Shown here: positions 1 through 8,574 of the stretch, in pieces | Position numbering within the stretch: the stretch's first letter is position 1 | How the letters are laid out: each line of letters opens with the position of its first letter | Assembly (NCBI GenBank): GCA_037443565.1 | Contig: JBBIOB010000002.1 | Span: forward strand, 1 to 64,000 | Direction of reading: 5' to 3' | Length of the DNA stretch: 64,000 bases | Source of the DNA: Fervidifonticultor_A sp037443565 | GTDB lineage: Bacteria; Sysuimicrobiota; Sysuimicrobiia; Sysuimicrobiales; Humicultoraceae | Translations under genes and position numbers: made by a program | The notes under the pieces: generated by a model | Told to the model about the DNA's origin: nothing | Databases searched by the model: none | Seen by the model: the letters and a program-made list of their open reading frames with translations, nothing else

Positions 1-5
1 GCACC

Positions 6-128
6 ATGCGTCGGCTGGAACTGGATCAGGTGATCGCTCGCCGCCCCAACCGCCGGCGGAGTCTGGTGTTGGGGATGGTCGCCGCCCGACTCATTGCCCC
101 GGCCTCCAAGCTGGCGAGCGCCCGCGGC
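6..128 (+). mobile_element. IS1634-type transposase fragment, in frame with the ABC ATPase
   Basis: The first ~41 codons read like the N-terminal part of an IS1634/IS4-superfamily transposase: an LxLDxxIARRPxRRRSLVLGM stretch followed by VAARLIAPASKLASARG. Members of that family have very similar 'LVLAMVAARLLAPASKLATAR' segments. An ABC exporter has no such sequence between its membrane domain and its ATPase. The frame is open to the left edge of the window, so the fragment may extend upstream. The junction with ABC-type sequence lies near nucleotides 125-140. Assignment is by recognition of the family motif, not by alignment. Confidence 0.6.
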
Positions 129-1067
129 TTCGATCCCCGCGCGCTGGAAGGTGTCCTGGCGGCCGCGCGGCGGCTGTTTGCCTTCGCAGACACCAGGCCG
201 GCCGTGTCGGATCCCCTATCCCCCCTTCCCCTCCGATTGACGCGGGACGGCGGCGGCGTCGGCCTTGAGGTACGGAACTTGTGGTTCACCTACGCCGACG
301 GCGAGCCGCCCGTGCTCCGAGGAATCAGTTTCAGCCTTCCGCCCGGTGGGCGCGTGGCCATCGTGGGGCCCAGCGGCGCCGGAAAGTCCACGCTGGTCAA
401 CGTGCTGCTGCGATTCTGGGACTACACCGAGGGCGAGATTCTCCTGAACGGTGTGGACCTACGGCGGTACGCTCAGGAGGATGTCCGCCGCATCCTCGGC
501 GTCATCCCCCAACAGGCCTACCTGTTTTCCGGGACCGTTCGCGAGAACATCTTGCTGGCGAAGCCCGAGGCGACCGAGGAGGAGGTCGAGGCCGCGGCTC
601 GCAAGGCCCAACTCGGTGCGTTCTTACGGTCGGCACCGCACGGGTACGACTCGTGGGTCGGCGAAGGGGGCCTGCGCCTCAGCAGGGGAGAGTGCCAGCG
701 GCTGGCGCTGGCGCGCGTGTTGCTGCGCGATGCCCCGATTGTGATCCTCGACGAGCCCACCGCCAACCTGGATCCGGTCACCGAGCGGGCGCTGATGGAC
801 GAATGCTGGGACGCGCTGGCCGGGCGCAGCCTCTTGATGATCACCCACCGATGGGTAGGGCTGGAAGCAATGGATGAGATTCTCGTGCTACAACACGGCG
901 AGGTGATCCAACGCGGCAGGTATGACGCGCTGGCGGCCACATCCGGGTGGTTCGCATCTGCGGGCGGTAATGGCCGTAGCGCGGGTGAGGGCAGGGTTCG
1001 CCTCCGGCTCCTCCGAAGAGACGCTACGATGCCATGCGAGTTCCGCCAGGGAAGGCGACGCCCATGA
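6..1067 (+). CDS. CydC-like ABC exporter ATPase domain, 5' truncated and chimeric
   Basis: Nucleotide-binding half of an ABC exporter, closest in style to CydC (thiol/haem exporter of the cytochrome bd assembly CydDC pair). Visible: linker ending in RRLFAFADTRPAVSDP (about residues 55-70), Walker A GPSGAGKST (121-129), Q-loop IPQQ (167-170), signature LSRGE (225-229, normally LSGGQ/E), Walker B VILDEP (246-251) and switch His281. The six-helix membrane domain of a full exporter half (about 550-580 aa) is missing; transposase-like codons precede the ATPase instead. No CydD partner lies downstream. It is probably a decayed remnant created by an insertion, although the ATPase itself is uninterrupted. 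The tail after about residue 315 matches nothing I recognise. Confidence 0.65.
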   Translation: MRRLELDQVIARRPNRRRSLVLGMVAARLIAPASKLASARGFDPRALEGVLAAARRLFAFADTRPAVSDPLSPLPLRLTRDGGGVGLEVRNLWFTYADGEPPVLRGISFSLPPGGRVAIVGPSGAGKSTLVNVLLRFWDYTEGEILLNGVDLRRYAQEDVRRILGVIPQQAYLFSGTVRENILLAKPEATEEEVEAAARKAQLGAFLRSAPHGYDSWVGEGGLRLSRGECQRLALARVLLRDAPIVILDEPTANLDPVTERALMDECWDALAGRSLLMITHRWVGLEAMDEILVLQHGEVIQRGRYDALAATSGWFASAGGNGRSAGEGRVRLRLLRRDATMPCEFRQGRRRP

Positions 1068-1491
1068 TCCGCATCCTCGCTCTCAGATGTCCTCCTCGTT
1101 GCAGGTCGGCCACGTAGCTCGTTCCAGCGGGTGAGGATCTGGACACCCGGATCGCGCGCATCCAGGCGTTGATTCCCCTGGGCCTGCAGGCGGTCGGGAC
1201 CGTGCTGCAGCAGGAAGTGGACGTGCTGGCTGGCCCGCGGTCGCCCAGAATCACGAGATGCGGGCCGTGATAGCTGGGACCCACGCGTCGGCGAAAGACC
1301 CTCAAGCGACGAGGCCCGTGGTTTCGGCGGAGTCTTGGAAGAAGCGTAGTTCTCTCGGGCCACCCAGCCCAGCCTAAAGGAGCCACGTCTGAATAGGATA
1401 ACCGTCCGATACGCCGGGTACGACCATCCACCTACCATGGGCATAGCCGGTGTCCTCACCCATCGGCAGAGCGGCCAGAGGGGGTTCACAC
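1068..1491 (+). other. Non-coding scar region with transposase relic
   Basis: This 424-base stretch has no credible intact gene. It contains a short IS256-type transposase relic (1118-1270). The rest, up to the iron-sulfur gene, has several stops in the readings I followed and nothing I recognise. A purine-rich GAGGGGG just before 1492 is the ribosome binding site of the next gene. With the chimeric ABC gene to its left, the region looks like the scar of repeated insertion and deletion. Confidence 0.5.
1118..1270 (+). pseudogene. IS256-family (mutator-type) transposase relic
   Basis: Read in the frame that ends at the TGA at 1268-1270, the DNA gives IQALIPLGLQAVGTVLQQEV followed by DVLAGPR. 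That is typical of the N-terminal region of a subgroup of IS256/mutator transposases (LIxALIPLGLxAVxxxLQxEVxxLAGxRY). The frame is bounded by a stop at 1115-1117 and the one at 1268-1270, so only about 50 codons remain and there is no start. It cannot encode a working transposase. Called by motif recognition only. Confidence 0.55.
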
Positions 1492-2199
1492 ATGATCTCA
1501 CGCAGAGATCTCTTGCGCGCGGCGGGTCCGGCGAGCCTGGGTCTCGTTGGGATGCGGGCCGCGCGCGCGCAGGCCCGCCAGCGGATGGCGATCCTGTTCG
1601 ATAGCAGCCTGTGCCTGGGCTGCCAGGCGTGCCGCGTCGCGTGTCAAGCCCAGAACGGCACGGGGCCCGCCGCGACGTTCCTGCGGCTGCCGACCAACGA
1701 GCGCGGGACCTACCCGAGGGTGCAGGCGCTTACCCGCCGGGCGGCGTGCCTCCACTGCGGCGATGCGGCCTGTGTCGCGGTCTGCCCGGTCGGTGCCACC
1801 TACAAGGGGCCGACCGGTCTGACCCACGTGAACGTGGAGCAGTGCATCGAGTGCGGGCTATGCGCGAAGGCATGTCCGTTCGGCGTCCCCGTCCTGCGGG
1901 CCGGCTACCCGCGGGACCGCATGCGGCGGGCGTTCCGCTGCGTGGGCTGCGAGAGCCTGGTCAACGCGGGAGGGGTCCCTGCCTGTGTGTCCACCTGCAT
2001 CGGCGGGGCGCTGCGCTACGGTCCGCGCGACCAATTGCTCCGGGAGGGGCAGACCCGGGTGGCCGCCCTGCGGGCGAGACACCCCGGCGCCTCGGTCTAC
2101 GACGCGCCGGAGCTCGGCGGACTGAACGTGCTGATGATCCTGCGCGAGCAGCCCACGACCTACCGGCTCCCCGCTCGGCCGCAGCCGGCGAGGGTCTAG
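1492..2199 (+). CDS. Exported 4x[4Fe-4S] subunit of a molybdopterin oxidoreductase
   Basis: Electron-transfer subunit of the DMSO-reductase family complexes (DmsB/PhsB/PsrB/NrfC type). I place the start at the ATG at 1492, after the GAGGGGG ribosome site, because the protein then begins with a twin-arginine signal (SRRDLLRAAG, residues 3-12). Sixteen cysteines in four groups would ligate four [4Fe-4S] clusters: C41-C44-C47-C51, C86-C89-C94-C98, C118-C121-C124-C128 and C150-C153-C165-C169. It lies 12 bases before the catalytic subunit, so the two form one operon. It would pass electrons between the Mo subunit and a membrane quinone anchor, but no NrfD/PsrC/DmsC-like anchor is present in the window. 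Confidence 0.88.
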   Translation: MISRRDLLRAAGPASLGLVGMRAARAQARQRMAILFDSSLCLGCQACRVACQAQNGTGPAATFLRLPTNERGTYPRVQALTRRAACLHCGDAACVAVCPVGATYKGPTGLTHVNVEQCIECGLCAKACPFGVPVLRAGYPRDRMRRAFRCVGCESLVNAGGVPACVSTCIGGALRYGPRDQLLREGQTRVAALRARHPGASVYDAPELGGLNVLMILREQPTTYRLPARPQPARV

Positions 2200-2211
2200 G
2201 AGGGAACGGCG

Positions 2212-4395
2212 ATGGAGCTCACACGACGCCGACTGCTGAGCACCGCCAGTTTCTCGGCCGCGGTCGTCGGGACGACGCCGCTGCTCGACATCGATCGCTG
2301 GCTGGCGGCGCTGGCCGACGCGCCCGCCGAGGTCCGGCCGTCGACCTGCAACGGCTGCAGCAGCCACTGCGGCATGCTCGTTCACCTCAAGGGCGGCCGC
2401 GTCTGGAAGGTGACCGGGCATCCCGAACACGGCCGCTCGCTGGGCCGCCTCTGCGCGCGGGCGCACGGGGCCGTGAGCTGGCTCTACGACCCCGATCGTC
2501 TGGCGCAGCCGCTCAAGCGCGACGGAACCCGGTTCCGCCCCATCTCGTGGGACCACGCGCTGGACGAGATCGCCGAGCGCCTGAAGGCCATTCTCGCCCG
2601 GCACGGGCCGGGCGCCCTGTTCTGGAGCCACAACCCCCGCGCCGACGGTGTGCTCTACGGCACCCGGTTCATGCACGCGCTGGGCGCGCCCACGATCGTA
2701 ACCCACAACGCCGCCTGCAACACCGCGCTCACCGCAGGGTTCGGCGCGGTGTTGGGCCGCGTCCCCGAGGTGGACCTGGCCAGGACGCGCTACCTGCTCC
2801 TGATCGGGCGGAACTACGCCGAGGGCGTCCGGACCAGCTCCAGCATCGCGATGGGCCAGGCGCTGGCGGCCGGGGCGAAGGTGGTTGTGGTGGATCCCCG
2901 ACATTCGGCCACCGCGGCGATTGCCAGCGAGTGGATTCCCATCAGGCCGGGCACCGACCTGGCGCTCGTGCTGGCGCTGGCCCATGTGCTGATCACCGAG
3001 GCCCGGTACGACGCGGCGTTTGTGCGCGAGCACACGACGGGCTTCGAGGAGTTCCGGACAGTGGCGCTGGCGCACACGCCGGAGTGGGCGGCGGTCGAGA
3101 CCGGCATTTCCGCGGCCACGATCCGCCGCGTCGCCCGCGACCTGGCCGGGGCCAAGCCGCACTGCGCGGTCGATCCCTCCTGGAAAGGCGCGTTCGGCGC
3201 CAACTACCTCAACAGCACCGACACGGCTCGCGCGGTGGCCTGCCTCAACGCGCTGCTCGGCAACATCGGCGCCGAGGGTGGACTGGTATTCTACTCGGGC
3301 CCGCGCCTGGGCAGTCCGCCTGCGGCACGCTGGCCGGCGCCCCCGAGGCCGACCGTGGCCCGGGCCGACGGCGCCGGGGTGGCCGGGGAGTTCCCCCTGG
3401 CCCCGGCCCAGGGTGTGCCCCAGCACCTGATGCGCAAGGCGGCGCAGGGCAAGGTCAAGGCGGGGATCGTGGTGCACCACAACCCCATCCGGAACTTCCC
3501 CGACCCCAAGCACATGGAGGCCGGGATGGGGGCGTTGGACCTGCTGGTGGTCATCGACACGCACCTGACGGAGACCGCCAGGCTGGCCCACTACATTCTC
3601 CCCGAGCCGTGCTTCCTGGAACAGGAGGAGCTGATCGAGGGCATTCCCGGTGAGCGCGCGACCATCGCGATGCGCACCCAGGTGGTGCCGCCGCGCTTCG
3701 CGTACACGAAGCCGCTGCCCGAGATTATCGAGGGGCTGGCCCGGCGGATGGGCATCGAGCGGTACTTCGCCGTCTCGCTGGAAGAGCTCAACCGCGCGCG
3801 CCTGGCCCCGCACGGGGTCACGCTCGAGCAGTTTCGCCGGCGCGGCTCGATGCTGGTGGATCCGTCCACGCCGTTCCGGTACGGGATGCGCCGGTTGGAG
3901 ACGCCCTCGGGCAAGGTGGAGTTCGCCTCCGAGCGCTTCGCGCGGGCCGGCTTCAACGCCGTGCCCACCTGGGTGCCGCCGAAGGTCCGGCCCGACCTGG
4001 CCGATCCCAAGGCGTTTCGCCTGATCCACGGCAAGCAGGCGTTCCACAGCCACACGGCGACCGCGAACATCCCGGTCCTGCTGCAGATCACGAAGGACTA
4101 CGGCGGCGAGCGGATCTGGATCCATCCCAGGCGGGCGGCCCGGCTAGGGATCAGCGACGGCGACCTGGTCCGGGTGACGTCGCCGCTGGCCGCCCAGACC
4201 GTGCGGGCCCGCGTCACTCACCGTATTCATCCCGAGGCGGCGTACCTGCCGGCGGGCTACGGCCGGACCTCGCCGTACATGCGGACGGGGTTCGGATTTG
4301 GCATCAGCCCCAACGACCACACGGTGGCCGACGCTGAGCCGATCTCTGGACATGCAATGATGCACGAGGTGATCGTCTGGATCGAGAAGGCCTGA
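2212..4395 (+). CDS. Tat-exported molybdopterin oxidoreductase, PhsA/PsrA/TtrA-like catalytic subunit
   Basis: Catalytic subunit of the DMSO-reductase superfamily, 727 aa. It starts with a Tat signal (RRRLLS, residues 5-10). A [4Fe-4S] motif follows at C46, C49, C53 and C81, then the bis-MGD binding domains and the C-terminal molydopterin dinucleotide-binding fold (from about residue 600). The residue where the Mo ligand is expected is a cysteine, in THNAACNTA (C169). This fits the polysulfide/thiosulfate/tetrathionate/arsenate reductase branch rather than the Ser-ligated DMSO or Asp-ligated nitrate reductases. Gene order FeS subunit-catalytic subunit-TorD chaperone supports a respiratory reductase (or oxidase running in reverse) facing the periplasm. 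The substrate cannot be told from the sequence. Confidence 0.85.
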   Translation: MELTRRRLLSTASFSAAVVGTTPLLDIDRWLAALADAPAEVRPSTCNGCSSHCGMLVHLKGGRVWKVTGHPEHGRSLGRLCARAHGAVSWLYDPDRLAQPLKRDGTRFRPISWDHALDEIAERLKAILARHGPGALFWSHNPRADGVLYGTRFMHALGAPTIVTHNAACNTALTAGFGAVLGRVPEVDLARTRYLLLIGRNYAEGVRTSSSIAMGQALAAGAKVVVVDPRHSATAAIASEWIPIRPGTDLALVLALAHVLITEARYDAAFVREHTTGFEEFRTVALAHTPEWAAVETGISAATIRRVARDLAGAKPHCAVDPSWKGAFGANYLNSTDTARAVACLNALLGNIGAEGGLVFYSGPRLGSPPAARWPAPPRPTVARADGAGVAGEFPLAPAQGVPQHLMRKAAQGKVKAGIVVHHNPIRNFPDPKHMEAGMGALDLLVVIDTHLTETARLAHYILPEPCFLEQEELIEGIPGERATIAMRTQVVPPRFAYTKPLPEIIEGLARRMGIERYFAVSLEELNRARLAPHGVTLEQFRRRGSMLVDPSTPFRYGMRRLETPSGKVEFASERFARAGFNAVPTWVPPKVRPDLADPKAFRLIHGKQAFHSHTATANIPVLLQITKDYGGERIWIHPRRAARLGISDGDLVRVTSPLAAQTVRARVTHRIHPEAAYLPAGYGRTSPYMRTGFGFGISPNDHTVADAEPISGHAMMHEVIVWIEKA

Positions 4396-4412
4396 GCGCC
4401 ACGGGCGGATGC

Positions 4413-5015
4413 ATGGCGGGGCAGGGCCGCGCGGAGCTCTACCGGCTCCTGAGCACGGCCCTGTCGCCTCCGTCGGCAGATCTGGCCGCGGCCGCAGCCG
4501 GCGGGGCGTTCGTGGCGGCGGTGGACCGGTGCCTGGCGGCGTGCGGCTGTCCCCTGACCTCCCCGGGCGGCCTGACCATCTTAGACCCCGATGGTCTGTC
4601 CCGAGCCTACTGGCACTGGTTCGAGGATCCCCTCGGCCCTCGCGTGCATCTGGTTGAGTCGGTCTACACTCCGTGGACGCGGCAGACGGATCCCGCACTG
4701 CCCTTCGCCGGCGAGCGCGGATGGCTGGGCGGCGACAGCGCCGCGCACCTGACCGACCTCTACCGGGCGCTCGGCTTGGCCGTGCCCGAGGAGTGGGCCC
4801 ACGCTCCCGACCACCTGGCGCTGGAGCTGGAGTTTCTGGCACTGCTGATCGAGTGCGGGACGCCCGCGCAGGCGGCGCAGTTCATCCGCCAGCACCTCTC
4901 CTGGCTGCCGGATCTGGTGCGGAAGGCCGAGGACGCCGGGGTGGACGGGTTCTACGGAGCGCTGCTGCAGTTCGTGGCGGCGGTGGTGGAGTGGGACAGA
5001 GGGGCCACCCGGTGA
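4413..5015 (+). CDS. TorD/DmsD-family molybdoenzyme chaperone
   Basis: All-helical cytoplasmic chaperone (200 aa, usual size) that binds the Tat signal of a molybdoenzyme and holds it until cofactor insertion. Recognised from the family segment APDHLALELEFLALL (about residues 127-141), the upstream ESVYT segment and the LYRLLSTALSPP N-terminus. It begins 17 bases after the catalytic subunit's stop, at ATG 4413, so it is the third gene of the same operon and its client is almost certainly that enzyme. Downstream, 38 bases separate it from the convergent hemY gene; only a weak 5-bp inverted repeat is visible there. Confidence 0.8.
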   Translation: MAGQGRAELYRLLSTALSPPSADLAAAAAGGAFVAAVDRCLAACGCPLTSPGGLTILDPDGLSRAYWHWFEDPLGPRVHLVESVYTPWTRQTDPALPFAGERGWLGGDSAAHLTDLYRALGLAVPEEWAHAPDHLALELEFLALLIECGTPAQAAQFIRQHLSWLPDLVRKAEDAGVDGFYGALLQFVAAVVEWDRGATR

Positions 5016-5053
5016 AATGACGCTCGGCCATCACCTCGACCGAGAGGTCCACC

Positions 5054-6559
5054 CTATGGGCCGCCTGACCGAGCGCGAAGCGCAGCATCGTCAAGCGTGT
5101 GCGTGAGCAGCCGGTTCGCCGCGGCCGTGCCCTGCCGGATGCAGTCGGGGATGCCGATGCCCCGGTAGCCGGCACCGGCCGCCGCGAGCCCCGGAATCCC
5201 CTGCAGGCCGGCCTCGATGGCCTGCACGCGCTCCAGGTGCCCTGCGGGATACTGGGGCATCGCCTTGAACCATCGGGCCACGCGCGCGAACAGCGGCCGC
5301 GCCTCGATGCCCATGGTCGCGCGGAGGTCGGCCAGGACCAGATCGACCAGGCGCTCGTCGTCTGCCTCGACGATCTCCTCCCGACCTGCCCTGCCCAGAT
5401 AGCACCGGATGAGGGCGACATCCGCCGGTGCGCGGTGTGGCCACTTGGACGACACCCAGGTGCACGCGGTGACGGCCAGCGGTTCCCCGCGCGCGACCAC
5501 AAATCCATGCCCATCCAGCGGATGGGCGAGCTCGGCTCGGCGGAACGCGAGCGTGACGGCCGCGGTCGAGACGTAGGGGATCTGCCGCATGGCGTCGGCA
5601 ACCGCCGGGGCGATCGGTTCCAGCAGGCGCGCGCTGATGAAGGCCGGGGTCGCAAGCAGGATGGCATGCGCACCCAGCGTCCGACCGTCGTCGATGGCCA
5701 CGTGGAACCGCGTGGGTGACCCGGGGTGGGTGACGAGGCGCTCCACGGTGCGGCCTGTCAGCATCGCGGTGCCCTCCAGTGCGGTCTCGAGCGCCGCGAT
5801 CAGCTCACCCAGTCCGCCGACCAGGCTGAGGAACATCGGGGCCGGACCGTGTTGGTGTCCCCCGGCTGCTCCAGTCGAACTTTGGTGAGCCACAGCGCCC
5901 GCGGGCGCTTCCGCCGTCATCTCCCGTGCCCGCCGCCTGGCCAACGCCGCCAGGATGAGGCTGCGGTGCCCGGCTTCCCATTCGGCCAGCAGGGGGAACG
6001 TCGCCCGCACGCTGAGGTCGTCGGGGTCGCCCGCGTAGATACCTCCAAGCAGTGGGCCGGCCAGACGGTCCACCACCGCGTCACCCAGCCGTCGCCGAAG
6101 CTGACCGCCGATTGTCTCGTCGCCGGGATTCCGCTTCCGCGGGAGGACGAGGTCCGCGGCGGCGCGCAGCTTTTCCACCGGCGAGAGCAGGCCGGTGCGC
6201 ACCATCGGTCCCAGCCGTGTGGGGATGCCGAACGCCATCCCCTCGGGCAGCGGATGGAGACGCCCCCGGTGCCAGACGTAGACCGCCCGGCCGGGCTGCG
6301 TCGGAATCAGCCGGTCGCCGAGCCCGAGCCGCCGGCACAGGTCCGCCGCCCAGGGCTTGGTGGACAGGAACGAGTCCGGTCCGTTCTCGATCAGGCAGCC
6401 GCCGATGCCCTCGGTGAGGAGTTTGCCGCCCAGGCGCCCCTCGGTCTCGACGACGGTGCAGCGCACGTCCGCGGCGCGGGCCCGCGGGTCCGTGGCCACG
6501 GCATACGCGGCGGCCAGGCCGGTGATGCCTCCGCCGATGATGACCACGTGGGGGCTCAC
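5054..6559 (-). CDS. hemY: Coproporphyrinogen III oxidase (HemY/CgoX type)
   Basis: FAD-dependent six-electron oxidase, 501 aa. The N-terminal Rossmann motif VIIGGGITGLAAAY (about residues 6-19), the dinucleotide-end VVETEGRLGGK segment and IENGPDSF are typical of the HemY/protoporphyrinogen-oxidase family. Because the same operon encodes HemQ and a monofunctional HemH, the likely substrate is coproporphyrinogen III (to coproporphyrin III) rather than protoporphyrinogen IX. It is the last gene of the haem operon, starting 42 bases after hemH. It uses molecular oxygen, implying at least microaerobic growth. The family is certain; the substrate is inferred from its neighbours. Confidence 0.9.
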   Translation of the reverse strand: MSPHVVIIGGGITGLAAAYAVATDPRARAADVRCTVVETEGRLGGKLLTEGIGGCLIENGPDSFLSTKPWAADLCRRLGLGDRLIPTQPGRAVYVWHRGRLHPLPEGMAFGIPTRLGPMVRTGLLSPVEKLRAAADLVLPRKRNPGDETIGGQLRRRLGDAVVDRLAGPLLGGIYAGDPDDLSVRATFPLLAEWEAGHRSLILAALARRRAREMTAEAPAGAVAHQSSTGAAGGHQHGPAPMFLSLVGGLGELIAALETALEGTAMLTGRTVERLVTHPGSPTRFHVAIDDGRTLGAHAILLATPAFISARLLEPIAPAVADAMRQIPYVSTAAVTLAFRRAELAHPLDGHGFVVARGEPLAVTACTWVSSKWPHRAPADVALIRCYLGRAGREEIVEADDERLVDLVLADLRATMGIEARPLFARVARWFKAMPQYPAGHLERVQAIEAGLQGIPGLAAAGAGYRGIGIPDCIRQGTAAANRLLTHTLDDAALRARSGGP

Positions 6560-6601
6560 GACGGCGGCCTCACGCAGGCGCCGTCCCCGCCTGGGGCGGC
6601 A

Positions 6602-7543
6602 TCAGTGCGCGGCCGGGACCTCGGCCGGCGGCGCCACGGCGTGGTGCTGCACCAGGTCGGTGAGCGCATCGAGGAGGCGCGGGTGGTCGTTGAGCGATCC
6701 GGCCCGAACGAACCGCATCCCCAGATGCGCGCACAGGTCCCTGACCTCGATGTCGAGGTCATAGAGCACTTCAAGATGGTCGGTGACAAAGCCGATGGAA
6801 CACGAGGCCACGCTGCGGTGGCCGGCGGCATAGAGCTGCCGCACCATGTCGCGGACGTCCGGGCCGAGCCACGGCTCGGCAGTGCGGCCCGCGCTCTGGT
6901 AGGCGAACGTCCAGTGCCGGGCGCCCGCGCGGTCAGCGGCGGCGGCCGCCGTCCGGCGCAGCTCGTCTGGGTAGGGGTCGTTCCACGTGAGGATGCGTTC
7001 AGGTAGGCTGTGGGCGGAGAAGACGACCGGGGTCTGCGACCGGATCTCGGCGGGCAGTTCGGCCAGCGCTGACGTGAGCCGGTCGGCCACCGCCTCGAGG
7101 TACGCTGGGTGCTCGCCCCACCGTTCGACGTACCGCATCGGGAAGGGGCGCGGCAGCGCCCGGCGCGCGTCCTCAGCATAGGCAAGGTAGGTGCCGATGC
7201 TCATCCGGGAGTAGTGCGGGGCCATGACGATCCCGACCCCTTCGACAACCCCGTCATCGGCCATCCGGCGCACGACGTCGCCGATGAACGGCGGCGCGTG
7301 TTTCATGCCGACGTAGACCTGCCAGCGCCCCGGCGCCAGCGCGTCGAGCCGCGCCTGCAGCCCCTCGGCCTGCCGCCGGGTCAACGCGTTGAGCGGCGAC
7401 CAGCCGATGGCTTCGTACCGGGCGGCGAGCTCCTCCAGCAGGTCCTGTGAGGGCGGCCGGCCGCGCCGGATATGCGTGTAGTAGGCCGCAAGATCCTCGG
7501 GCCCATTGGGTGTGCCGTACGCCATGACGAGAACCCCGATCAT
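6602..7543 (-). CDS. hemH: Coproporphyrin ferrochelatase
   Basis: Inserts ferrous iron into the porphyrin ring, giving coproheme in the Gram-positive-type pathway. 313 aa, typical of the short monomeric ferrochelatases. The chelatase His is in SAHSLP (H178) and the catalytic acidic residues are in DHLEVLYDLDIE (E258 and the following acidic face); MAPHYSR (108-113) is also conserved. I place the start at ATG 7543, giving MIGVLVMAYGTP and a 4-base ATGA overlap with the hemE stop. Longer readings upstream only run through hemE out of frame. The protein has no C-terminal [2Fe-2S] or membrane extension. Confidence 0.93.
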   Translation of the reverse strand: MIGVLVMAYGTPNGPEDLAAYYTHIRRGRPPSQDLLEELAARYEAIGWSPLNALTRRQAEGLQARLDALAPGRWQVYVGMKHAPPFIGDVVRRMADDGVVEGVGIVMAPHYSRMSIGTYLAYAEDARRALPRPFPMRYVERWGEHPAYLEAVADRLTSALAELPAEIRSQTPVVFSAHSLPERILTWNDPYPDELRRTAAAAADRAGARHWTFAYQSAGRTAEPWLGPDVRDMVRQLYAAGHRSVASCSIGFVTDHLEVLYDLDIEVRDLCAHLGMRFVRAGSLNDHPRLLDALTDLVQHHAVAPPAEVPAAH

Positions 7544-8574
7544 CGTCCCCGAGCCGCCGTCACCTCGTAGTCGTGCACAAGATCCACCAGCCGCCGCAGC
7601 GCATCCTGCGGGGTCTGCGGCAGCACGCCGTGGCCCAGGTTGAAGATGTGTCCGGGTCGGCCCGCCGCGTCGCGCAGGATCTCCCGCGTTGCGTCTGCGA
7701 TCACCCCGAAGGGCGCGAGCAGGATCGACGGATCGAGATTCCCCTGGATGCCTGCGGCGCCGATGCGCGCCCACGCCTCGCCCAGCCGCACCCGCCAGTC
7801 CACGCCGATGACATCCCCGCCGGCCTGGGCCATCAGCGGCAGCAGCCCGGCGGCGCCGGTGCCGAAGTGGATGACCGGCACCTCCAGCAGGCGCAGGCCA
7901 TCGAACAGCCTCCGCATGTGGGGCAGGACTGCAGCCTCGTAGGTCTGGGGCGCCAGCGCGCCGACCCATGAGTCGAACACCTGCACGGCCTGGGCGCCGG
8001 CCCGGACCTGCGCGTTCAGATACGCGAGGGTGGCATCGGTGAGCGTCTCCATCAGCTGCGCCCATACCGCCGGCTCGGCGTAGAGCATGCGCTTCGTCAG
8101 CGACAGGTCGCGCGCTCCCCGGCCTTCGATCAGGTAGCTCGCCAGGGTGAACGGCGCGCCGGCGAAGCCGATGAGTGGCACGACGGCCTCACGCCGGATG
8201 ATCCGGATCGCCTCGAGCAGAAACGGCACGTCACGGTCTGCCTCGAAAGGGCGCAAGTGCGCGACGTCGGCCGCGGTCCTGACCGGATGCTCGATCACCG
8301 GGCCCTGACCCTCGACGATGTCAAACGCCACGCCCATGCCCGCCAGCGGCAGCGTGATGTCCGAGAAGAGAATCGCGGCGTCCACGCCCAGCTGCGCCAC
8401 CGGCAGGAGGGTGATCTGTGCGCACAACTCCGGGGTGCGCACCATCTCCAGCAGCGTGTAGCGCTCGCGGAGCGCGCGGTACTCGGGCTGCGAGCGGCCG
8501 GCCTGCCGCATGAACCAGACCGGCGTGCGGTCGACCGGTTCGCGGCGGCACGCCCGCAGGAAGCGATCGGTCAT
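7540..8574 (-). CDS. hemE: Uroporphyrinogen III decarboxylase
   Basis: Cytoplasmic enzyme that removes four acetate carboxyls from uroporphyrinogen III to give coproporphyrinogen III. 344 aa, normal length. Visible hallmarks are the substrate-binding RQAGR (residues 23-27), the catalytic Asp in FSDITLP (D72), a GFAGAPFTLASYLIEG segment and the late NLGHGVLPQTP motif. The start at ATG 8574 overlaps the stop of the preceding radical-SAM gene by four bases, and its own stop overlaps hemH in the same way. Translational coupling along the operon is therefore likely. Confidence 0.95.
   Translation of the reverse strand: MTDRFLRACRREPVDRTPVWFMRQAGRSQPEYRALRERYTLLEMVRTPELCAQITLLPVAQLGVDAAILFSDITLPLAGMGVAFDIVEGQGPVIEHPVRTAADVAHLRPFEADRDVPFLLEAIRIIRREAVVPLIGFAGAPFTLASYLIEGRGARDLSLTKRMLYAEPAVWAQLMETLTDATLAYLNAQVRAGAQAVQVFDSWVGALAPQTYEAAVLPHMRRLFDGLRLLEVPVIHFGTGAAGLLPLMAQAGGDVIGVDWRVRLGEAWARIGAAGIQGNLDPSILLAPFGVIADATREILRDAAGRPGHIFNLGHGVLPQTPQDALRRLVDLVHDYEVTAARGR

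Noticed and set aside
1858..4125. Very long open frame (755 codons) on the minus strand opposite the molybdoenzyme genes
   Set aside because: It is Arg/Gly/Pro/His-rich with no domain, and exists because high GC removes stops opposite real genes. The plus strand carries clear motifs.
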